Assembly: GCA_030065735.1 (NCBI GenBank)
Contig: JASJDD010000001.1
Coordinates: 1 to 53,766 of the forward strand
DNA from: Crocosphaera sp.
Lineage (GTDB): Bacteria > Cyanobacteriota > Cyanobacteriia > Cyanobacteriales > Microcystaceae
Length of the DNA: 53,766 nt
Direction: 5' to 3'
Part shown: positions 33,912 through 42,499 of the stretch, piece by piece
Numbering within the stretch: position 1 is the first letter of the stretch
How the letters are laid out: each line of letters begins with the position of its first letter
Position numbers and translations under genes: made by a program
Notes under the pieces: generated by a model
The model's input: the letters and a program-made list of their open reading frames with translations, nothing else
The model's database searches: none
What the model was told of the DNA's origin: nothing

Positions 33912-34340
33912 TTGAGCGTCCTCAAACAGATTTCCTTCAAAGTAAAGAGCGACCTAAAAGCATTAGATGAGGTTTTAGGCCACTTTGATGACATCAATCA
34001 ACCCTGGATTCCTAAAAAAGATTGGTTACAGTGCCAACTGGCCTTAGCAGAAGGCTTTACCAATGCAGTCCGTCATGCCCATAAGGATATTGCCAGGGAT
34101 GTCCTTGTAGAAATTGAAATTACACTGACTTCTGATAGCTTAGAAATGAGGATTTGGGACTGTGGCCCATTTTTTGATTTACAAGGGTTTCTCAAAACTA
34201 ATGCCAATCAGGATAATCGTTTTGCCGGTCATGGCCAAGGGCTTCCTATTTTACAAAAAATTGCTGCTCAACTCAGTTATGAACGCACGGATGATGAGCG
34301 CAACTGTTTATTAATTATCAAAAACTTTTCCCTTTCCTAG
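33912..34340 (+). CDS. HATPase anti-sigma regulatory factor (RsbW-like serine kinase)
   Basis: A 142-aa GHKL-type ATPase. The N box is LQCQLALAEGFTNAVRHAHKD, G1 is RIWDCGPFFD, and G2 is GHGQGLPILQKIA. It lacks a dimerisation-phosphoacceptor domain, as expected for RsbW/SpoIIAB-type kinases that phosphorylate STAS antagonists. The start used is TTG; no ATG occurs before the conserved N-terminus. Upstream sequence is insertion debris. It likely works with the STAS protein at 31853 and PP2C protein at 32178; no sigma factor gene is nearby. Confidence 0.88.
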   Translation: MSVLKQISFKVKSDLKALDEVLGHFDDINQPWIPKKDWLQCQLALAEGFTNAVRHAHKDIARDVLVEIEITLTSDSLEMRIWDCGPFFDLQGFLKTNANQDNRFAGHGQGLPILQKIAAQLSYERTDDERNCLLIIKNFSLS

Positions 34341-34363
34341 ACTCATCGGTTTAGAATATTTAT

Positions 34364-35194
34364 ATGTCTAATGTAAATCCTGTTATTTCTAGTAAATGGC
34401 TCGCTGATCAACTCTCTAATCCTAATCTTGCTATTATTGATTGTCGCTTCCGTCTAGGAGATCCTAACTGGGGATATGAACAATATCTGATCAGTCATAT
34501 TCCTGGAGCTTATTATTTAAACTTAGATCAAGATTTATCTTCCCCTGTTACGACTCATGGTGGCCGTCATCCTTTGCCTGATGCCTCCATTTTTGCCAGA
34601 AAATTAGAATCGATGGGGATCAAGTTGGGGGAAACGTTCGTTATTGCTTACGATGATTTGCGCTTTGCCTTTGCAGCCCGTTTATGGTGGTTATTACGTT
34701 ATTTCGGTCATGATAAAGTAGCTGTTTTAGATGGCGGTTGGCCAGGTTGGCAAGCAAAAGGTCATCAAGTGGATAATCTCACTCCATCCGCTAAATCAGG
34801 GCATTTCCTTCCCCAACCCCACAATGATTGGCTTGTGGATATTGAAACCCTTAAACAACGCAAAGATTTATCTGATGTTATTGTAATCGATTCACGGGAC
34901 AGCGATCGCTATCGAGGAGAACGAGAACCCCTCGACCCGATCGCTGGTCATATTCAGGGGGCGGTTAATTCCCCTTGGAAGGGGGTTACTAATGAAGAAG
35001 GTTATATGTTACCTAAAGCGGAACAAAAGGTCTTATGGGCTAATTTTCAGGGGTCTGACGAGATAATTGTTTATTGTGGTTCAGGAGTAACCGCTTGCGT
35101 CAATCTTTTATCGATGGAATTCGTGGGGATCAAAGGAGCAAAATTATATCCTGGGGGTTGGAGTGATTGGTGTTCCTACCTAGTTGAAACTTAA
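34364..35194 (+). CDS. Sulfurtransferase with two rhodanese domains
   Basis: A 276-aa thiosulfate/3-mercaptopyruvate sulfurtransferase type enzyme. The inactive N-terminal rhodanese repeat (about 8-135) includes LAIIDCRFRLGDPNWG and YLISHIPGAYYLNLDQDL. The catalytic C-terminal repeat (about 155-276) has VIDSRDSDRYRGEREPLDPIAGHIQGAVNSPW and the active-site loop CGSGVTAC, whose first Cys carries the persulfide. The CGSGVTAC loop is the type seen in both thiosulfate- and mercaptopyruvate-using enzymes, so the donor is undecided. The gene starts 23 bases after the RsbW-like stop. Confidence 0.94.
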   Translation: MSNVNPVISSKWLADQLSNPNLAIIDCRFRLGDPNWGYEQYLISHIPGAYYLNLDQDLSSPVTTHGGRHPLPDASIFARKLESMGIKLGETFVIAYDDLRFAFAARLWWLLRYFGHDKVAVLDGGWPGWQAKGHQVDNLTPSAKSGHFLPQPHNDWLVDIETLKQRKDLSDVIVIDSRDSDRYRGEREPLDPIAGHIQGAVNSPWKGVTNEEGYMLPKAEQKVLWANFQGSDEIIVYCGSGVTACVNLLSMEFVGIKGAKLYPGGWSDWCSYLVET

Positions 35195-35337
35195 TTCGTT
35201 AGATTCACTTAAATATAAACCTTTCTACAAACTGGTAAACTTTTAAGGTAAAATTTTAGTTAAGTAACCTTACTAATTTCAATAATTAAGCTACTTATCT
35301 ATTTCTTTATTTTTATTTATACTTAGGTCTTAACTTT

Positions 35338-35874
35338 ATGGATGCTACGAATAATTGTATGTGTCAGAAAGAGCGTCTTTCTATATTTGTTGATGGCAAT
35401 AATATGTTTTATGCTCAGCAAAAAAACGGTTGGTTTTTTGATCCAAGACGAGTTTTAGATTATTTTACTAATGATCCTCACGTTTCTTTAATTAATGCTT
35501 TTTGGTACACCGGTTTAAAAGATTCTCAAGATCAAAGAGGGTTCCGTGATGCTTTAATTAGTTTGGGATATACGGTGAGAACTAAAATTTTAAAAGAATA
35601 TTATGATGATACCTCTGGAAGATATTCTCAAAAAGCAAATCTTGATATTGAAATTGTAGTAGATATGTTTAATACTGTAGAACAATACGATCGCGTTATA
35701 TTATTTAGTGGAGATGGGGATTTTGAACGAGCTATTGAATTATTAAGATCAAAAAATACCCATATTACTGTTGTTTCTACAGAAGGAATGATTGCCAGAG
35801 AATTACGAAATGCCACCGATCGTTATATTGACTTAAATGATATTAAAGATAGTATAGAAAAGCAAGATTACTGA
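35338..35874 (+). CDS. NYN-domain protein, LabA/LalA family
   Basis: A 178-aa single NYN (PIN-like) domain. The acidic centre comprises the Asp in RLSIFVDGNNMFYAQQ, NLDIEIVVDMFN, and RVILFSGDGDFERAIELL, with a closing VVSTEGMIARELRNATDRYIDL. This pattern matches LabA and its paralogue LalA, which act in the output of the KaiABC circadian clock in Synechococcus. The biochemical activity is presumed RNA cleavage or binding from the fold. Which of the several LabA-like cyanobacterial paralogues it is cannot be settled here. It is followed by two genes for small membrane proteins. Confidence 0.88.
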   Translation: MDATNNCMCQKERLSIFVDGNNMFYAQQKNGWFFDPRRVLDYFTNDPHVSLINAFWYTGLKDSQDQRGFRDALISLGYTVRTKILKEYYDDTSGRYSQKANLDIEIVVDMFNTVEQYDRVILFSGDGDFERAIELLRSKNTHITVVSTEGMIARELRNATDRYIDLNDIKDSIEKQDY

Positions 35875-35887
35875 CTGATCAATTATT

Positions 35888-36136
35888 ATGAACTCTCCCA
35901 AGAAGAAACCGAAAAGATCCCTAGCTAGGAAAGTTGATGATGAAGTGGAAAAAATTATCTATAAAGTTATGACAAATGAAGGGTTAGAACAAACCATTGC
36001 TAGAGCAGTGATTAAAGGGTTAATGGCTTTAATTCAACGGTATTTTTTACTCATTGTAACAGGTATATTACTCTTGTTGATACTACAATCAATTTTAATC
36101 AGTTTGTCCCTTAAAGTTATCTTAGGGGTTAATTAA
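35888..36136 (+). CDS. Small membrane protein of unknown function
   Basis: An 82-aa protein with a very basic N-terminus (PKKKPKRSLARK), an amphipathic middle (EVEKIIYKVMTNEGLEQTI) and one hydrophobic span at about residues 52-75 (YFLLIVTGILLLLILQSILI). The basic segment would stay cytoplasmic and the C-terminus cross the membrane. It lies 13 bases after the LabA-like gene and 26 before the LapA-domain gene, so it probably belongs to their transcript. I recognise no named family. Confidence 0.75.
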   Translation: MNSPKKKPKRSLARKVDDEVEKIIYKVMTNEGLEQTIARAVIKGLMALIQRYFLLIVTGILLLLILQSILISLSLKVILGVN

Positions 36137-36162
36137 ACCAATGATCAAGTCATGAAAAACTT

Positions 36163-36453
36163 ATGCTAAGTCTGCTACAACTGTTGAAAAATGTAATTGT
36201 TGCCGTGCTGATTGCCTTCTGGATAGGAGCGATCGCTATTTTTTCTATTCAAAATATTACTCCAGTTTCCCTAAAATTTCTACTCTGGGAATCCATCAAA
36301 TTACCCATCGGTGTTTTACTCTCCTTTTGTCTAGGAGGAGGGTTTCTTATTGGTAGTTTGCTACCTTTTCTCTTAAAACCTGCAAAACGCAAGAGAAAAC
36401 GTCCTTTAAGAAGTCAAATGGATGATAAGAGTGACTTTGACTTTGATGATTAA
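36163..36453 (+). CDS. LapA-domain (DUF1049) membrane protein
   Basis: A 96-aa protein with two spans at about residues 10-32 and 45-70. The intervening FSIQNITPVSLKFLLWESIKLPIGVLL is the typical LapA/DUF1049 pattern, in which N and F-L-x-W occur before the second span. A basic stretch (KPAKRKRKRPLR) and an acidic tail follow. LapA-domain proteins in other bacteria help lipopolysaccharide assembly with LapB; cyanobacterial members are not characterised to my knowledge. It closes the labA-like gene group. Confidence 0.85.
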   Translation: MLSLLQLLKNVIVAVLIAFWIGAIAIFSIQNITPVSLKFLLWESIKLPIGVLLSFCLGGGFLIGSLLPFLLKPAKRKRKRPLRSQMDDKSDFDFDD

Positions 36454-36570
36454 ATCATCAGTTTTGGGGTAGTTGAAAATATTAATTAATATGGAAAAGC
36501 AGGAGGCAGGAGAGTTTTCAAGTGTTAACCTATCAAGTTTTAAAGAGGGGTATCTAAAGCGGATTTGGTA

Positions 36571-37914
36571 TTACAAAGTAAATTGAAAATCATTAACGAT
36601 CATTCCTGGTGTTAAAATTCCCCCTAAACTTCTTTGTCCATAAGTATTGGTTCTCGGAATAAATTCTCTAAAATTAGTTAAAGCGATTAAATTGTCTCCC
36701 CAGAAACGATATAAACTTTCATCAAATCTTAAGTTTTCAATGGGGGCAATAATTTCGCCATTTTCGACCCAAAAACAAGCATAACGAGTCATTCCTGTAA
36801 TGCGTCCCCCTGAGCGATCGCTCCAGTTTAAATAGTGTAAATTTGATACATATAATCCTGTCTCTAAAGTAGCCAGAATTTCCCCTTGAGATAAATTTCC
36901 TGATAATAATTCAGGCGATCGCAATGTCTCATAATTATTCGCTCCATTAGGGGTTAAATTGTATTCTGATGCGGTACGAGAATTAACTAAGGTATTAACT
37001 AATTTTCCCTCGCTAATAATGGGTAAAATTTCGGGAGCAATTTCTCCTCGCTCATTAAACCTTGGAACGTTTCCTTTACTAAAGTTTTCTTGTAGAGAAA
37101 ATTGAGGGGATAATGTTGTTAGTTGTTGTAGTTTTAATAAAGCACTCTCTCTCCGTCTTAAAGAAGATTCACTAATAGCTCCCCAAGATAACATACTAAT
37201 TAAATCAGCAACAGCAGCAGGGGCAAAATAGGTACGATAACCTCCAGGTTTAATCGTTTTAGATGGTTTTTCTAAAGCAAGGAATTGATCTTTATCTGTT
37301 TTAATTTGCCCTAAATATTTATCATGCTCCCAGTTTTGCCCTGAAAATATGCCCTTAACTGCTTTTTCTTCTGGGGTAATTAAGGAATAATCAACAATAA
37401 AATTCTCTGTAGCAAACCAATGAAATTGACCCGTAGAATTAGCATTACCTCGAATGACAGAACCTGCGGTATAAAGTCCCGTCATATCTAAGTTAGCAAC
37501 CGGTGAAAGAAGTTCGTTTACTGCTTTATCTGTGGGTAATAAATTCCCTGGATAAACTTCTTTACTTTTTCCATGATTCTTAGGTAAAACAATATGGATA
37601 TCTTCTGGTAATTGGGGTAATTCTTGACGTAAATAGTTTAAATTTTCTACTGCAATTTGACTATCGGTTAACTCATCTCCTGTAAAGGGAAACGTAGCAA
37701 AAGCGGTTCTTTTATCCGCCATCAAGGTGAGTTTAATACTTCCATCTTTCACTATTCCTGTTTGCCGTACTTTTGCCCCATTAAAACGGATAAATTGGGT
37801 TTGTTCTCCATTCAATTCAATGGTTAAATATTCTTCGCTTTGTAACTTATCGAGAAGAATATGACACAGTTGTTGAAAGCTAGATTCTAAATGTTCTAAT
37901 TTTTGATTGTTCAT
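36571..37914 (-). CDS. TldD/PmbA family metalloprotease-like protein
   Basis: A 447-aa member of the TldD/PmbA family with the PmbA/TldE-like pattern. It has no HExxxH zinc site, which belongs to TldD. The C-terminal region is typical, with PNGANNYETLRSPELLSGN, and GLYVSNLHYLNWSDRSGGRITGMTRYACFWVENGEIIAPIENLRF. TldD and TldE act as a heterodimer that degrades unfolded peptides and processes some ribosomal peptides. The partner is not in this window. It is divergent from the IS200/IS605 insertion and the probable small gene disrupted by it. Confidence 0.88.
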   Translation of the reverse strand: MNNQKLEHLESSFQQLCHILLDKLQSEEYLTIELNGEQTQFIRFNGAKVRQTGIVKDGSIKLTLMADKRTAFATFPFTGDELTDSQIAVENLNYLRQELPQLPEDIHIVLPKNHGKSKEVYPGNLLPTDKAVNELLSPVANLDMTGLYTAGSVIRGNANSTGQFHWFATENFIVDYSLITPEEKAVKGIFSGQNWEHDKYLGQIKTDKDQFLALEKPSKTIKPGGYRTYFAPAAVADLISMLSWGAISESSLRRRESALLKLQQLTTLSPQFSLQENFSKGNVPRFNERGEIAPEILPIISEGKLVNTLVNSRTASEYNLTPNGANNYETLRSPELLSGNLSQGEILATLETGLYVSNLHYLNWSDRSGGRITGMTRYACFWVENGEIIAPIENLRFDESLYRFWGDNLIALTNFREFIPRTNTYGQRSLGGILTPGMIVNDFQFTL

Positions 37915-38046
37915 CAGACAAAAAATCAGGAAACTTAATAAACCAAGTTGAATAACTAGATTTTAACTTATTTTCCCCTCTATGTGTCAATTCGTCATAC
38001 TGTATATCTATTTTTACCAGAAAAATGGGTTTAAAGCCTCGCCCTT

Positions 38047-38448
38047 TTAGGGCGACTTTTGCTCTTTGATGTATTGTTTTAAAACTTCAATTGGTGCGCC
38101 TCCAACAGAACTAGCAAAGTAGGAAGGACTCCATAAATGTTGTCCTTGCATTGAATATTGAGAGCGATACATTCTACTAGAAACTCCTTTAAGATGATTA
38201 ACTAATTTTGATATTGAATACTTAGGGGGATAATTAATCAATAAGTGAACATGGTCAGCTTCCCCATTAAATTCTTCAATATTAAATCCCATCTTTTTAG
38301 CCGTATCTTTCATTGTTTCATGAAGGAATGAGAGAGATTCTTGAGTAAACAATTTTTTTCGGTACTTGGTTACGAAGACTAAATGGGCATTTAAGGCTGT
38401 AACGCTATGTCTACCTTTATGTAAGTTGCTTGTCATTATGTAGACCAA
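38047..38448 (-). CDS. tnpA: IS200/IS605 transposase TnpA (Y1 tyrosine HUH)
   Basis: A 133-aa HUH single-strand transposase. The HUH metal motif is in FNGEADHVHLLINYPP, the catalytic Tyr in VLKQYIKEQKSP at the C-terminal helix, and the conserved start HSVTALNAHLVFVTKYRKKLF is present. It cuts and joins single-stranded element ends at the foot of their hairpins. The stop codon lies inside the left-end hairpin. No frameshift or stop interrupts it, so it could still mobilise the element. It is divergent from tnpB with 16 bases between starts. Confidence 0.93.
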   Translation of the reverse strand: MVYIMTSNLHKGRHSVTALNAHLVFVTKYRKKLFTQESLSFLHETMKDTAKKMGFNIEEFNGEADHVHLLINYPPKYSISKLVNHLKGVSSRMYRSQYSMQGQHLWSPSYFASSVGGAPIEVLKQYIKEQKSP

Positions 38449-38464
38449 ATGCTATAATACTTCT

Positions 38465-39679
38465 ATGAAAGCACGCTATCGTTATCGAGTCTACCCGACA
38501 AATAAACAACAAACAGCCTTAGCTCAACTGTTTGGCTGTTGCCGAGTAGTATGGAATGATGCCCTTGCTTTTTGCCAAGAATCTTATAATAAGGGAGAAA
38601 AATACCCAGGAGAAAATCAACTACAAAAACAGTTTATTACTCAAGCAAAAAAAACAGAAACTAGAGAATGGTTAAAAGAAGTTTCTAGTATTGCACTTCA
38701 GCAATCTGTTCAAGACTTAAATAAAGCTTATCAAAACTTTTTCAAATCTTGTCAAGGAAAAAGGAAGGGTAAAAAAGTTAAACCTCCACGATTTAAAAAG
38801 CGGAAATCGGCTCAGTCAGCCAGATTGACAAAAGGAGGTTTTAAAATTCATCAACAGAATCTAAAACTAGCAAAAATAGGTAAGATAAAGATTAAATGGA
38901 CTCGTCCATTACCGGATGAACCAACGTCAGCAACCATCATTAAAGATTCGGCGGATAGATATTTTGTAAGTTTCGTAGTTGAAATCAATTAAAGCATCTT
39001 ATGCAAGTCTGATAAAAGTTGTGGAATTGACTTAGGAATTATGGATTTTGCTACTTTTGATGATGGCACAAAAGTTAAGGCTCCTAAACCTTTAAAAAAG
39101 AAATTAAAAAGATTAAGAAAACTTCAGCGTAATCTTTCAAGAAAAGTCAAAGGAAGTAAACGGCGTGAAGTAGCTAGGAAAAAAGTAGCTAAACTTCATG
39201 CCAAAATAAAAGATAGTAGAACTGACTTTCTTCATAAATTATCAACTAAAGTAATTCGGGAAAACCAACTAATAGCTTTAGAAGATTTGAATGTCAGTGG
39301 AATGGTTAAGAATCGGAAATTAGCCAGAGCTATCTCAGAGTTAGGCTGGCGTAGTTTTCGGACTATGCTAGAGGCTAAGGCTGAGATTTATGGTCGGGAT
39401 TTCCGAGTAATTGATAGATGGGAACCAACTTCTCAAAAATGTTCATGTTGTGGTGAAAAAGGAGGAAAGAAGGAGCTTTCAGTAAGAAAGTGGACTTGCC
39501 TTTTTTGTAATACCATTCATGATCGAGATGTTAATGCCAGTAAAAATATTTTAAGTGTCGCGGAAGGACATTCTGAGACTCAAAACGGACGTGGAGACAG
39601 GCATAAAACCACTTCAAAAGTGGTAGCAGTCGATGAAGCGTCAACCACCCCTAGATGCAAACAGTTAAGTCTGTTCTAG
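38465..39679 (+). pseudogene. tnpB: tnpB (RNA-guided nuclease) interrupted by one in-frame stop
   Basis: A TnpB frame of about 404 codons broken only by a TAA at 38990-38992; both halves are in the same frame. The N-terminal half (MKARYRYRVYPTNKQQTALA) is the helix-turn-helix and wedge-like part. The second half begins just before the RuvC domain and holds SCGIDLGIMDFA (first Asp), NQLIALEDLNVSGM (Glu), the CSCCGEKGGKKE...CLFC zinc finger, and HDRDVNASKNIL (final Asp). Everything else appears intact, so the inactivation is recent. The second half alone could start at 39041 but would then miss the first catalytic Asp. Confidence 0.92.
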
Positions 39680-39717
39680 GGAATCCCCGCCCGTTTCACG
39701 GCGGGGAGGATGTCAAT

Positions 39718-39822
39718 ACCCTAGTAACTTATGGTGGTATACCAGTGGCCGTAATCCTGGCATTATCAATCTTCGTTAGTGTTCTTTTGCGAGAAATTAA
39801 TACCTTACTTAAGGGTAGATGA
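39718..39822 (+). pseudogene. C-terminal part of a 36-codon membrane protein split by the IS element
   Basis: Directly after the IS right end the frame reads TLVTYGGIPVAVILALSIFV then SVLLREINTLLKGR and a stop: a hydrophobic span with a basic end. It lacks a start. The left flank of the element ends in ATGGG (38025-38029). Joining ATGGG to the T at 39717 gives a clean 36-codon gene (Met-Gly-Thr-Leu-Val...). The element would thus have inserted after the second codon. The protein family is unknown to me. Sequence 39823-39926 leads to icd and holds no gene. Confidence 0.5.
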
Positions 39823-39926
39823 AATCAGTATCCCCATCAACTTACTTAAGACTTTCGTAAGAGATGGGGGTCTTAACCCGTTTGGGGAGTGTAATAAAAG
39901 GACAACCCTTGATTATTGACCATTAT

Positions 39927-41354
39927 ATGTACGAGAAACTGACACCACCCACCACTGGTTCTAAAATTACCTTTAAAGACGGTAAACCTATTGTTCCTAA
40001 TGATCCCATTGTTCCTTTTATTCGTGGGGACGGAACCGGTGTCGATATTTGGCCAGCAACCGAAAAAGTCATTGACGCTGCGGTGAAAACTGCTTACGGA
40101 GACAGCAAAAAGATCAACTGGTTTAAGGTTTATGCAGGGGATGAAGCTTGCGAACTTTATGGAACCTATCAATATTTACCCGAAGATACCTTAACCGCTA
40201 TCAAAGAGTATGGTATCGCTATTAAAGGACCCCTGACAACCCCCGTAGGTGGCGGTATTAGGTCTCTTAACGTAGCTTTGCGACAAATTTTTGAATTATA
40301 CGCTTGCGTACGTCCCTGTCGCTATTATCCTGGGACTCCTTCTCCCCATAAGTCCCCTGAAAAATTAGATGTTATCGTCTATCGGGAAAATACCGAGGAT
40401 ATTTATTTAGGAATTGAATGGAAAGAAGGGTCAGATATTGCTCAAAAATTAATCAATTATCTGAATAATGAACTCATACCAGCGACCCCAGAACATGGAA
40501 AGAAACAGATTCGTTTAGACTCAGGAATTGGGGTAAAACCGATTAGTAAAACAGGATCTCAACGGTTAGTTCGTCGTGCGATAGAACACGCTTTACGCTT
40601 ACCAAAAGCGAAACAAATGGTTACTTTAGTCCATAAAGGTAACATCATGAAATACACTGAAGGAGCCTTTAGAGATTGGGGTTATGAGTTAGCAACCTCA
40701 GAATTTAGAGACGTTTGTGTAACGGAAAGAGAGTCATGGATTTTGAGTAATAAAGAAGGAAATGCCAACCTTTCTATTGAAGATAATGCTAGAAAAGTTG
40801 AACCCGGTTATGATGGTTTAACCCCTGAAAAGAAAGAAGAAATTTGTGAAGAAGTCAAAGGAGTTCTTGATGCTATTTGGGACAGTCATGGGGATGGCAA
40901 ATGGAAAGATAAAATCATGGTAAATGACCGTATTGCTGATAGTATTTTCCAACAAATTCAAACCCGTCCCGATGAATATTCGATCCTTGCAACCATGAAT
41001 TTAAACGGAGACTATTTATCGGATGCTGCGGCCGCTGTTGTGGGTGGTTTAGGAATGGGACCAGGGGCAAATATTGGGGATACTTGCGCTATTTTTGAAG
41101 CGACTCATGGTACTGCACCTAAACATGCAGGACTTGATAGAATTAATCCTGGATCGGTCATTCTTTCTGGGGTAATGATGTTAGAATATATGGGCTGGCA
41201 AGAAGCGGCCGATTTGATTAAAAAAGGGATTGGTAATGCGATCGCCAATCGTCAAGTGACTTATGATCTGGCCCGTTTAATGGAACCAAAAGTTGATCCT
41301 CCCCTAAAATGTTCAGAGTTTGCTCAAGGGATTATTGATCATTTTAATGATTAA
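39927..41354 (+). CDS. icd: NADP-dependent isocitrate dehydrogenase
   Basis: A 475-aa enzyme of the bacterial NADP type, converting isocitrate to 2-oxoglutarate, which in cyanobacteria mainly feeds nitrogen assimilation. The start [16 protein letters not shown] is the usual cyanobacterial N-terminus; an in-frame ATG at 39864 would add 21 atypical residues. Landmarks are [39 protein letters not shown] with the substrate Ser and Arg residues, [32 protein letters not shown], and [20 protein letters not shown]. Length is that of the cyanobacterial enzyme, longer than the E. coli form. An NtcA site would be expected upstream by function, but I saw no clear GTA-N8-TAC. Confidence 0.97.
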   Translation: MYEKLTPPTTGSKITFKDGKPIVPNDPIVPFIRGDGTGVDIWPATEKVIDAAVKTAYGDSKKINWFKVYAGDEACELYGTYQYLPEDTLTAIKEYGIAIKGPLTTPVGGGIRSLNVALRQIFELYACVRPCRYYPGTPSPHKSPEKLDVIVYRENTEDIYLGIEWKEGSDIAQKLINYLNNELIPATPEHGKKQIRLDSGIGVKPISKTGSQRLVRRAIEHALRLPKAKQMVTLVHKGNIMKYTEGAFRDWGYELATSEFRDVCVTERESWILSNKEGNANLSIEDNARKVEPGYDGLTPEKKEEICEEVKGVLDAIWDSHGDGKWKDKIMVNDRIADSIFQQIQTRPDEYSILATMNLNGDYLSDAAAAVVGGLGMGPGANIGDTCAIFEATHGTAPKHAGLDRINPGSVILSGVMMLEYMGWQEAADLIKKGIGNAIANRQVTYDLARLMEPKVDPPLKCSEFAQGIIDHFND

Positions 41355-41392
41355 TTTTTGATGATTGTAAGGGTTTAATATAATTAAACCCT

Positions 41393-42499
41393 TTAACCCA
41401 AAGTAAAGTAAAATGTTGCTCCCCAATTAACTTCTGCGTCATACCAAATTCTCCCCCCATGACGTTCAATAATGTGCTTAACCGTTGCTAAACCAATACC
41501 AGTTCCTGCAAAATCTTCATTGCTGTGTAAACGGTGAAAAGGAGTGAATAATTGAGCGGCTTTTTTAGAGTCAAAACCAACTCCATTATCCTTAACAAAA
41601 TAGACAGTTTGCTCTTTTTTTTTTAACTGACCAAATTCAATTCGAGGCTTTTCTGTTTTAGCTGTAAATTTATTAGCATTATCTAATAAATTTTCTAAAG
41701 CAATTTTGATTAAACCTTGATCTCCCCTAACATAAACATCCGGTTCAATAATAAATTCTTTCTGTTTTATTTCAGGTTCGATGTTGAATTTATCAATAAT
41801 TTTTCTGACAATTACACTCAGATTAAATGAATTTAAAACCATATTTACATAGTTAGATTTAGACTCAGATAAACGCCATAAATCTTCTATAATTTCTCCC
41901 ATACGTTCACTTTCTTCTTCTAAAAATTGTATATACTTTTGGACTACATCATCTAATTTTCTGCTATATTTTTGATTTAACAAATAAGTTATATTATTAA
42001 GAATATTAAGGTGATTTCTTAAATCATGGGAAACCCGATAAGTAAAGGCTTCTAATTCTTGATTCACTAATTCTAATTGCTTATTTTTTGCCTTAAGTTG
42101 CCGTTGCATTCTCAATAAACTTAACTGATTTTCTACCCGAATAATCACTTCTTGTAATTGAAAAGGTTTGGTAATGTAATCAACTCCACCAACTTCAAAA
42201 GCTGTTACTTTATCAAACGTATCATTTAAGGCACTGAGAAAAATAATAGGAATATCCTGAGTCGTTTCGTCTGCTTTTAATCGTTTACAAACTTCATAAC
42301 CATCGAGTTCAGGCATTTTAATATCTAATAAAATTAAATCTGGCGGTTCCACTCGAACCACATTTAAAGCCTGTTTTCCGTTCAAAACTCGTCGGACTTC
42401 ATAACCTTGTTCTGTTAACATCGTAAATAGGAGTTGTAAGTTTTCAGGCACATCATCTACAATGAGAATGTCTCCCTGATTTTCATTAATATGATTCAT
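41393..42499 (-). CDS. Hybrid response regulator-histidine kinase
   Basis: A 368-aa protein with an N-terminal receiver (ILIVDDVPENLQLLF; phospho-Asp in DLILLDIKMPELDGYE; Lys in VDYITKPFQ), followed by a short coiled coil, a HisKA domain with the phospho-His in YRVSHDLRNHLNILNNI, and an HATPase domain (ALENLLDNANKF, YFVKDNGVGFDSKKA, GTGIGLATVKHII). The REC-first order is common for cyanobacterial kinases that take a signal from an upstream kinase. Its start overlaps the phytochrome gene's end by 14 bases, so the two are cotranslated and the phytochrome is the probable input. Confidence 0.93.
   Translation of the reverse strand: MNHINENQGDILIVDDVPENLQLLFTMLTEQGYEVRRVLNGKQALNVVRVEPPDLILLDIKMPELDGYEVCKRLKADETTQDIPIIFLSALNDTFDKVTAFEVGGVDYITKPFQLQEVIIRVENQLSLLRMQRQLKAKNKQLELVNQELEAFTYRVSHDLRNHLNILNNITYLLNQKYSRKLDDVVQKYIQFLEEESERMGEIIEDLWRLSESKSNYVNMVLNSFNLSVIVRKIIDKFNIEPEIKQKEFIIEPDVYVRGDQGLIKIALENLLDNANKFTAKTEKPRIEFGQLKKKEQTVYFVKDNGVGFDSKKAAQLFTPFHRLHSNEDFAGTGIGLATVKHIIERHGGRIWYDAEVNWGATFYFTLG

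Larger units (their letters stand above)
38030..39716. mobile_element. IS200/IS605 family element with divergent tnpA and tnpB
   Basis: A 1687-bp element bounded by a left hairpin (GCCTCGCCCTTTTAGGGC) and a right hairpin (CCCCGCCCGTTTCACGGCGGGG) followed by ATGTCAA. It carries Y1-transposase tnpA on the minus strand and tnpB on the plus strand, arranged back to back, as in many cyanobacterial members. It lacks terminal inverted repeats, as usual. Boundaries are inferred from hairpins and from the observation that removing this interval restores a small open frame. The right end after the tnpB stop would also form the 3' part of a TnpB guide (omega) RNA, with the guide taken from the flank at 39717 onward. 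Confidence 0.8.

Noticed and set aside
39864-39926. Upstream ATG for icd
   Set aside because: It adds 21 residues not typical of cyanobacterial isocitrate dehydrogenase; [11 protein letters not shown] is the usual start.
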